NCBI RefSeq assembly: GCF_028356935.1
Contig: NZ_CP102798.1
Span: 1,984,001 to 2,048,000, forward strand
Length of the DNA: 64,000 nt
Direction: 5' to 3'
Source: Lysinibacillus sp. OF-1
GTDB taxonomy: Bacteria > Bacillota > Bacilli > Bacillales_A > Planococcaceae
Made by a program: the position numbers and the translations under genes. Below the pieces are notes generated by a model, which worked only from the letters and a program-made list of their open reading frames with translations, searched no databases and was not told the origin of the DNA. Of the stretch, positions 59,365 through 64,000 are shown piece after piece (within the stretch, counting starts at the first letter, position 1; the number at the start of each line of letters is the position of its first letter).

Positions 59365-59497
59365 GGAGTCCTCCTTTTTGCCTTGTCTAATAATAGTATA
59401 AATAATTTTGTCTAATTTTCCTTATTTTTCTTTTTAAAATGAAACTTTTGGATTTTAAGTCTCGTATAAACTGGAAAATACTTTTTAGGAGGTAAAC

Positions 59498-60352
59498 ATG
59501 GCACAATCCTTCTATGTACTTTGCTATTAACAGCCTGTACAGCGGAAACCGTTCAACCTAAAGAGCAAATACAAGAAAAAAACGATGAAAATATTGTGGT
59601 GACAAAGGATGGTAAAATAACTTTTGAGATTAAGAATGATATCAACGTTCCAAAAGAAAAAGTAGCTATCTTAAAAGATGAAATCCTTACGGCGTATGAT
59701 AACATTCAGCAATCCATACATACTTCCTATGTGCCATCTGACAAGATAACTATTTGACGGTCAATCATGGGGCGTAGCATCAAAAATCGAGTTAACTGGC
59801 GTTAAAGAAGATATATATCCACTTGTCCATGAAATGACACATTCTTTACTTGGTTATGGCAATAATTTTGGATCTGACCATGGCTATTTTACGCAAGAGG
59901 GTTTTGCGAGTTATATGGAGGATCAATATGGAAAAAATAAATTATATTTTGAAAAATACATGAAGCATTATATGGATTCAGACAAGTTAATTCCTATTAG
60001 TAAGTTAATTGATCCAAATCAAGATGATGCCTATTTTCGCCCAAAACTTTCAAATATAAAAGAGAATCAAATCCTTATGGAGCTGAGCTACACACATGCG
60101 GCTTCATTTACAAAATATTTAATTGATACCTACGGACTAGAAAAGTTTGAACAGATCTACAATGAGAAAGATTTAGCAAAAAAAGTAGAGGAAGTTTACG
60201 GAAAGAATAGCGGTGAGTTAGAAAAGGAGTGGTTAGCATTTATTCAAAATCAAAAAGGATTTACTCATGAGGAAAAATTTAAGTCGGGAAATTTTTATGA
60301 TATGAATACAACTCTTATTCAATTAGATCTAAAATATTTTGAGAAGGAATAA
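59498..60352 (+). pseudogene. Frameshifted lipoprotein metallopeptidase
   Basis: ATG59498 has AGGAGG 5 nt upstream but its frame closes after ten codons. One frame over, a lipoprotein signal appears at once (TILLCTLLLTACTA, lipobox LTAC), then an acidic domain to SDKITI. A second shift near 59755 leads into LFDGQSWGVASKIELTG and YPLVHEMTHSLLGYG, the zinc motif H-E-x-x-H of a gluzincin-like peptidase, continuing with QEGFASYMEDQYG to 60352. With two repairs it is one protein of about 280 residues. As read it cannot be made. Confidence 0.65.
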
Positions 60353-60387
60353 TTTTTTCTAAATCATCAAGCATACCCAAGTGCTCT

Positions 60388-60594
60388 TTATTTTGAGTTC
60401 CTGGGTTTTCTTTTGTATGCATGCGGATGAAATTGTCTATGTAATAAATGAACGCCCTGTAAAATGGACAGGACACCAATGATTCTTAATAATATATTTT
60501 TGAGCCATACCGTATCGTCAACCGTAATGGCAATCAACATAGGACCAACCATAATCAATGCGATTCCTAGTAATGCTTTTATTACTCTCAACAT
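60388..60594 (-). CDS. Two-helix membrane mini-protein, paralogue of 21775-21957
   Basis: A 68-residue protein with helices VIKALLGIALIMVGPMLIAI and LLRIIGVLSILQGVHLL and a His/Lys-rich tail. The layout and several positions match the product of 21775-21957 (AIIGMVIIVVG; VMLKIYGSILVFMGTFYL). GAGGTG lies upstream. Unknown function. Confidence 0.55.
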   Translation of the reverse strand: MLRVIKALLGIALIMVGPMLIAITVDDTVWLKNILLRIIGVLSILQGVHLLHRQFHPHAYKRKPRNSK

Positions 60595-60686
60595 GTAGGG
60601 TTCACCTCAATTTGCCATTTCAGTTAGGTGGGATATTGTTACAAAGCTAATTCTTCTTCATTATCGCACGTCTGTCTGAAATATAA

Positions 60687-60716
60687 AAGGGTCACTAGGC
60701 TGGTAAAGCGACCCTT
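60687..60716 (-). terminator. Terminator of the yjcZ-like gene
   Basis: Minus-strand AAGGGTC / GACCCTT stem followed by TTATATTT. Confidence 0.6.
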
Positions 60717-60789
60717 ATAAAATGGTTAAAATGACTTCACACGGCTTTAGCAGCGTGTAAAAGGGTGTTCTAGGTGCTAGTTGGGATGA

Positions 60790-60939
60790 TTAATACATGA
60801 AAGAAGCGCCAACGATAACTAATAAAATGAATAACACGACGATTAATACGAATGTTGATCCGTAATAGCCGCCACCGCCAGAGTCGCCGCCATAATAGCA
60901 GCTGTTGTTAATATTACCTACGTTTCCACTGTATCCCAC
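60790..60939 (-). CDS. YjcZ-family sporulation protein
   Basis: A 49-residue protein; GTG60939 lies 6 nt after GGGGGG. A Gly/Tyr/Asn-rich start (GYSGNVGNINNSCYYGGDSG) precedes the hallmark hydrophobic helix FVLIVVLFILLVIVGASF and a short end. These small proteins are made in sporulation and associate with membranes or spore layers. It marks the host as a spore-former. Confidence 0.85.
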   Translation of the reverse strand: MGYSGNVGNINNSCYYGGDSGGGGYYGSTFVLIVVLFILLVIVGASFMY

Positions 60940-61180
60940 TGAAAATCCCCCCTTTCTACAACATATAATATGTATCGATGCAGAAAGGGGAAATGGTATT
61001 TACCCTATGATTGCTTTTTTTCTTTTGATTCGCCAGAGATTCACATGACAATATAAAACATAAATAGAGGAAAAACCCTTTATTTGTTGAGACACCTTTC
61101 AGGAAGCATGTTATTTGGATATGTTATGATTAAATTTGTGAAGAGATGTAGCATAGTTAAATGAAACAGGAGGACAGAAG

Positions 61181-61339
61181 ATGGATAACCAATATTTCGC
61201 AGGTTAGGGCACATTGGCGTTGATAAATGCTGGGCTTGCACAAGGGAAGAATAGATCGGGGTTAAATTGGTTTTTACTTTCTCTTGTATTAGGTCCATTG
61301 GCAACACTCATTTTGTTGTTTGTTGAAAAGAGGCAGTAA
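61181..61339 (+). pseudogene. Small membrane protein with in-frame TAG
   Basis: ATG61181 has AGGAGG 7 nt upstream. Codon 9 is TAG (61205-61207). Beyond it the same frame runs 44 codons with clear protein character (GTLALINAGLAQGKNRSGLN, then WFLLSLVLGPLATLILLFVE) to TAA 61337 and a terminator. A single base change (TTG to TAG) would explain it. Confidence 0.6.
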
Positions 61340-61349
61340 TACAGTAAAA

Positions 61350-61382
61350 GCACTATTCTTATGCGAAATAGTGCCTTTTTTT
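61350..61382 (+). terminator. Terminator
   Basis: GCACTATT / AATAGTGC stem then CTTTTTTTG. Confidence 0.85.
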
Positions 61383-61565
61383 GAATCCCTCTATTCTGTT
61401 TTCAAAGCCAATGCTATTCAATTTTACTAAAGATATTACATTTTTATTTAAAATGGTGTCGAAACTGAGTATGCAATTAGAAAATGTTAAACATAGTATT
61501 GACAATCGAGTTAGAGTTGTAAAGTATGTTAGAATTAGATGCGGGATTTGATGGGAGGACTTAAT

Positions 61566-61853
61566 TTGGCTGCAGAAAAAAAGTTAAAAGTTTGTGAAAA
61601 AGGACATACCTTTTACAAAAGCACGGATTGTCCAAGTTGCCCTACATGTGATCAAGAAAATAAACCAACTAGTGGCTTCCTTTCAAAACTTAGTGCACCT
61701 GCAAGAAACGCTTTAGTACATGAAGGCATTGATACGTTGGAAAAGCTATCTACGTATACGGAAAAGGACATATTAAAAATACATGGTATTGGACCAGCCT
61801 CCTTACCCATTATGAAATCTTCATTGGAAGAAGAAGGCTTGTCATTTAAATAA
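61566..61853 (+). CDS. Zinc-ribbon plus RNA-polymerase-alpha-CTD/HhH-like protein
   Basis: TTG61566 is 8 nt after GGAGG. The 95-residue product has a Cys-rich ribbon (KVCEKGHTFYKSTDCPSCPT, C) followed by a helix-hairpin-helix domain (LSAPARNALVHEGIDTLEKL, then DILKIHGIGPASLPIMKSSL) like the C-terminal domain of RNA polymerase alpha. Such stand-alone alphaCTD-like proteins may bind DNA or RNA; the role is unknown. The DUF4256 gene begins 18 bp downstream. Confidence 0.75.
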   Translation: MAAEKKLKVCEKGHTFYKSTDCPSCPTCDQENKPTSGFLSKLSAPARNALVHEGIDTLEKLSTYTEKDILKIHGIGPASLPIMKSSLEEEGLSFK

Positions 61854-61871
61854 GCGAGGGGGAAGACAAAG

Positions 61872-62432
61872 ATGACAACGAAGGAATTATCACAAGAGCA
61901 ACGCGAGGAACTAATCCATACTTTGCAAGTTCGTTTTGAGAAAAATACGTCTCGTCATGAAGGGCTTGACTGGGCTAATGTACAGGCTAAGCTAGAGACT
62001 AATATGGAAAAACTAGGGTCGCTCCATGAAATGGAAGCAACGGGCGGTGAACCAGATGTAGTTGGCTATGATGCAAATACAGACGAGTTCATTTTTTATG
62101 ATTGTTCTGCGGAAAGTCCTAAAGGTCGCAGAAGTTTATGTTACGACCGTGAAGCATGGGAAGCCAGAAAAAATCACAAGCCAGAAAATACGGCGATGGA
62201 TGTAGCCAAGGATATGGGCATTGAGCTTTTAACAGAAGAGCAATATCGACATCTACAAGAGCTTGGCAAATTCGATTTAAAAACATCGAGCTGGGTACAA
62301 ACACCCGACAACATTCGAAAACTCGGCGGTGCTATCTTCTGCGACCGTCGCTATGACACGATCTTTATGTATCACAATGGAGCAGAATCCTACTACGCAG
62401 CAAGGGGCTTCCGTGGCTCATTACGAGTTTAA
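61872..62432 (+). CDS. DUF4256 family protein
   Basis: A 186-residue soluble protein with family blocks LQVRFEKNTSRHEGLDW, EMEATGGEPDVVGYD, FIFYDCSAESPKGRRSLCYD and IFCDRRYDTIFMYHNGAESY. The function is unknown. Probably co-transcribed with the alphaCTD-like gene. GAGGGGGA precedes ATG61872. Confidence 0.88.
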   Translation: MTTKELSQEQREELIHTLQVRFEKNTSRHEGLDWANVQAKLETNMEKLGSLHEMEATGGEPDVVGYDANTDEFIFYDCSAESPKGRRSLCYDREAWEARKNHKPENTAMDVAKDMGIELLTEEQYRHLQELGKFDLKTSSWVQTPDNIRKLGGAIFCDRRYDTIFMYHNGAESYYAARGFRGSLRV

Positions 62433-62438
62433 GAAATA

Positions 62439-62479
62439 AAGGCATGTGTTCGATATACGGTCGAGCACATGCCTTTTTC
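62439..62479 (+). terminator. Terminator
   Basis: AAGGCATGTG / CACATGCCTT stem then TTTCT. Confidence 0.85.
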
Positions 62480-62606
62480 TATGGGAAAGAGGGTTCACCC
62501 TAGCCTCTAATGCTGAAAACATAAGGAAACAATATTACATAAGAAGCCTCTCGAACGTCTAGTTATCTTACATTGTATGATAAACTAAAAAAGGGGGTGG
62601 AAAGTA

Positions 62607-62840
62607 ATGTTAAATTGTTTGAAAATTATTTTCTCAATCATTGGTATTTCTCTCGCTGCTTATGGACTAATCACCCGTGATTTCCAACTGAATTACCTCA
62701 TGATATTGTTCTTAGGTTTATTCTTGTTCACTTTAGGCATTCAAGAATGTCAAAAACAGAGAACCGTTTATGGGTGGTTGCTAATCGGGCTATTTTTATT
62801 TTCAATTTATGTGTCCATTCAAAGCTTTGTCTTGATTTAA
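62607..62840 (+). CDS. DUF3953-family membrane protein
   Basis: A 77-residue protein with three hydrophobic helices (LKIIFSIIGISLAAYGLI; YLMILFLGLFLFTLGIQE; GWLLIGLFLFSIYVSIQSFV) in the DUF3953 arrangement. GGGGGTGG precedes ATG62607. The function is unknown. Confidence 0.75.
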   Translation: MLNCLKIIFSIIGISLAAYGLITRDFQLNYLMILFLGLFLFTLGIQECQKQRTVYGWLLIGLFLFSIYVSIQSFVLI

Positions 62841-62937
62841 CGGAAGAAGTAAGGTTGTTCCAAGAATCAATTAGTTCGATTAAAGTAGGAATCACTTCTT
62901 CATTCAAATAATACATATCGTATAAATAAAACCTTCC

Positions 62938-63188
62938 TTAATCAAATCCTTCCAGTTTATATAATGGTTCTTCATCTGTTTGAAGTTCTATTAAAATGTT
63001 GGCGTTTTGCAAGGCATTTTTAATTCGATGTTCACAGCATGTCGTATTTCTTGTCTATTCCCTTCACTATTTGCTCCTTTGTCCCGTCACCATTCATCAG
63101 GAAATGCAAACATTGTTACTCTGTTTTCATATTACACCCTACAAGTAATAACAAACTGAATAATAAGAACGTTTTGGTCCTTTTCCAT
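62938..63188 (-). pseudogene. Decayed lipoprotein gene
   Basis: ATG63188 leads into a lipoprotein signal only after a one-base shift (KRTKTFLLFSLLLLVGCNM, lipobox LVGC). Further fragments follow in other frames (TKEQIVKGIDKKYDML; then EHRIKNALQNANILIELQTD and EEPLYKLEGFD ending 62938). At least three indels. The parent family is not identified. The stretch 62841-62937 holds nothing supportable. Confidence 0.45.
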
Positions 63189-63313
63189 TTGATTATATAC
63201 ATAATGTTGAAATTTTGAATGGACTGACACGATCCTCAGCGTTAGCTAGAGCGTGTAACGAGATGGAGTGATTTATGTTATAATTTACATTAATTACATA
63301 AAGAGGTGAGATA

Positions 63314-63511
63314 ATGGGAAATGAAAAGTTAGTTTGCAAGGTTTGCGGTCGAGATACCTTTACAACTGGACAGGTTGGGGGTACGACGAGTCAAGGTAAT
63401 ATAAGACCTATAGGAGCAATAATGGCAGTAGGGTCACCACTTTTGATGACTTTCTGTAAAAACTGTGGGGAAGTAGCTTCCTTTAAAGTGGTAAAACCAG
63501 AAAAATTTTAA
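63314..63511 (+). CDS. Small zinc-ribbon protein
   Basis: A 65-residue protein from ATG63314 (AGAGGTGAG upstream). Two Cys pairs, CKVCGRDTF near the N-terminus and FCKNCGEVASF near the C-terminus, with a Gly-rich hydrophobic stretch between (IRPIGAIMAVGSPLLMT). Likely binds one zinc. The function is unknown. Confidence 0.65.
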   Translation: MGNEKLVCKVCGRDTFTTGQVGGTTSQGNIRPIGAIMAVGSPLLMTFCKNCGEVASFKVVKPEKF

Positions 63512-63636
63512 ATAATTGGTGAAAGGACCACTGAATAGAAAGTGACTCTTTTAATATAGTGAAAGTTTCAGATTACCAGATATAATCAGAGAGTCTCAAT
63601 AAATTTTACTTTCACTAATGGGAGGGAGCAGGCTTA

Positions 63637-64000
63637 ATGATTGAAATAATTTATGATACGAATTTACTCGAAGGTTCATGTTATATCGAGATTTTGCCAG
63701 ATCAATACAGGGGCGAATGCTGGAATAGTTCTTCTATTTACTTTACCGAAGACAACTTCGGATACATTTTGCCTGCAATCGACAAGCATTACAAGAAATT
63801 CGATTATTTTGCTTTCAATGAAATCGAGATGGGTATATGGGATTTAATCAATCAGGAATTGGAAAGAATGAAACAATTTTTAAATAGTAAGCCCAATCCT
63901 AATTCATTAAAAGAGGGTATAGGATTTCTATACGGCTATTCAGAGCAGGAGTTCATAGAAAACTATGATACTAATGTCCAACAGCTAATTACCATGATAA
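63637..64000 (+). CDS. Hypothetical protein, truncated by the window end
   Basis: ATG63637 has GGGAGGGAG upstream. The frame stays open to the end of the window (at least 121 residues): MIEIIYDTNLLEGSCYIEIL, then YFTEDNFGYILPAIDKHYKK and KEGIGFLYGYSEQEFIENYD. Acidic, aromatic-rich and soluble, similar in style to toxin-immunity proteins; no family is certain. Confidence 0.6.
   Translation, partial: MIEIIYDTNLLEGSCYIEILPDQYRGECWNSSSIYFTEDNFGYILPAIDKHYKKFDYFAFNEIEMGIWDLINQELERMKQFLNSKPNPNSLKEGIGFLYGYSEQEFIENYDTNVQQLITMI

Noticed and set aside
62728..62916. A minus-strand ORF overlapping DUF3953
   Set aside because: It mostly lies antisense to a recognised gene; the non-overlapping part is too short to support.
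1..64000. tRNA or rRNA genes
   Set aside because: I saw no cloverleaf with a TTCGA arm and CCA-compatible acceptor, and no rRNA segment. A tRNAscan run would be the decisive check.

Overview
The window is chromosomal DNA of a low-GC, endospore-forming Bacillota. Gene style (GGAGG ribosome sites, frequent TTG/GTG starts), a YjcZ-family sporulation protein, a Cys-rich coat-like protein, CsaA, S-layer-homology-type proteins and Bacillaceae palindromic repeats fit a Lysinibacillus-like organism. That is inference from gene content; no rRNA or other marker gene is present.

Layout. 1-3.6 kb: small surface or lipoprotein genes and an esterase. 3.7-5.7 kb: an IS3-family element lodged inside a palindromic intergenic repeat. 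5.7-9.6 kb (minus strand): an ECF sigma factor, ABC ATPase and FtsX-like permease operon. 9.6-13.4 kb: a broken SRPBCC gene, a chemotaxis receptor and a His-rich surface protein. 13.6-13.8 kb: a tiny orphan CRISPR array. 14-26.4 kb: housekeeping and accessory singletons (beta-helix protein, AAC(6')-like acetyltransferase, tag, DUF1963, a gp25-like baseplate protein, coat-like protein, O-methyltransferase, isochorismatase-type hydrolase, AraC/GyrI regulator, csaA). 26.9-27.6 kb: a long array of short boxes phased at 21 bp. 28-38.5 kb: DnaD-like replication protein, amidase with SLH-like tail, YHYH/stalk-domain protein, AlkD-like repair protein, threonine aldolase, and several decayed genes. 38.6-46 kb: many membrane mini-proteins and broken transport, acetyltransferase, Nudix and deaminase genes, plus a MerR-MFS pair. 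46.5-49 kb: small acidic proteins, mepB and a methyltransferase. 49.0-49.3 kb: a second, oppositely oriented phased array. 49.4-51.1 kb: Qnr-like pentapeptide protein and a bile-acid-symporter-family carrier.

52,524-57,428 is a complete 4,905-bp ISL3-family transposon with 24-bp terminal inverted repeats (one mismatch) and an exact 8-bp target duplication. It carries a soft-metal resistance cassette: HMA metallochaperone, P1B ATPase, ArsR/SmtB regulator and a 49-residue metallothionein. Two near-identical promoter/operator sites indicate shared control by the ArsR protein. The insertion splits a pyrimidine-dimer-glycosylase-like gene whose two halves can be rejoined across the duplication. 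57.5-64 kb returns to ordinary genes (HAD phosphatase, yjcZ, alpha-CTD-like protein, DUF4256, DUF3953).

Two themes stand out. First, two loci about 22 kb apart carry arrays of GATAGAA/TTCTATC boxes spaced almost exactly two helical turns apart, which I cannot assign to any described element. Second, about fourteen genes are disrupted by small indels or stops, several in homopolymers, so either this region is decaying or the assembly has indel errors.
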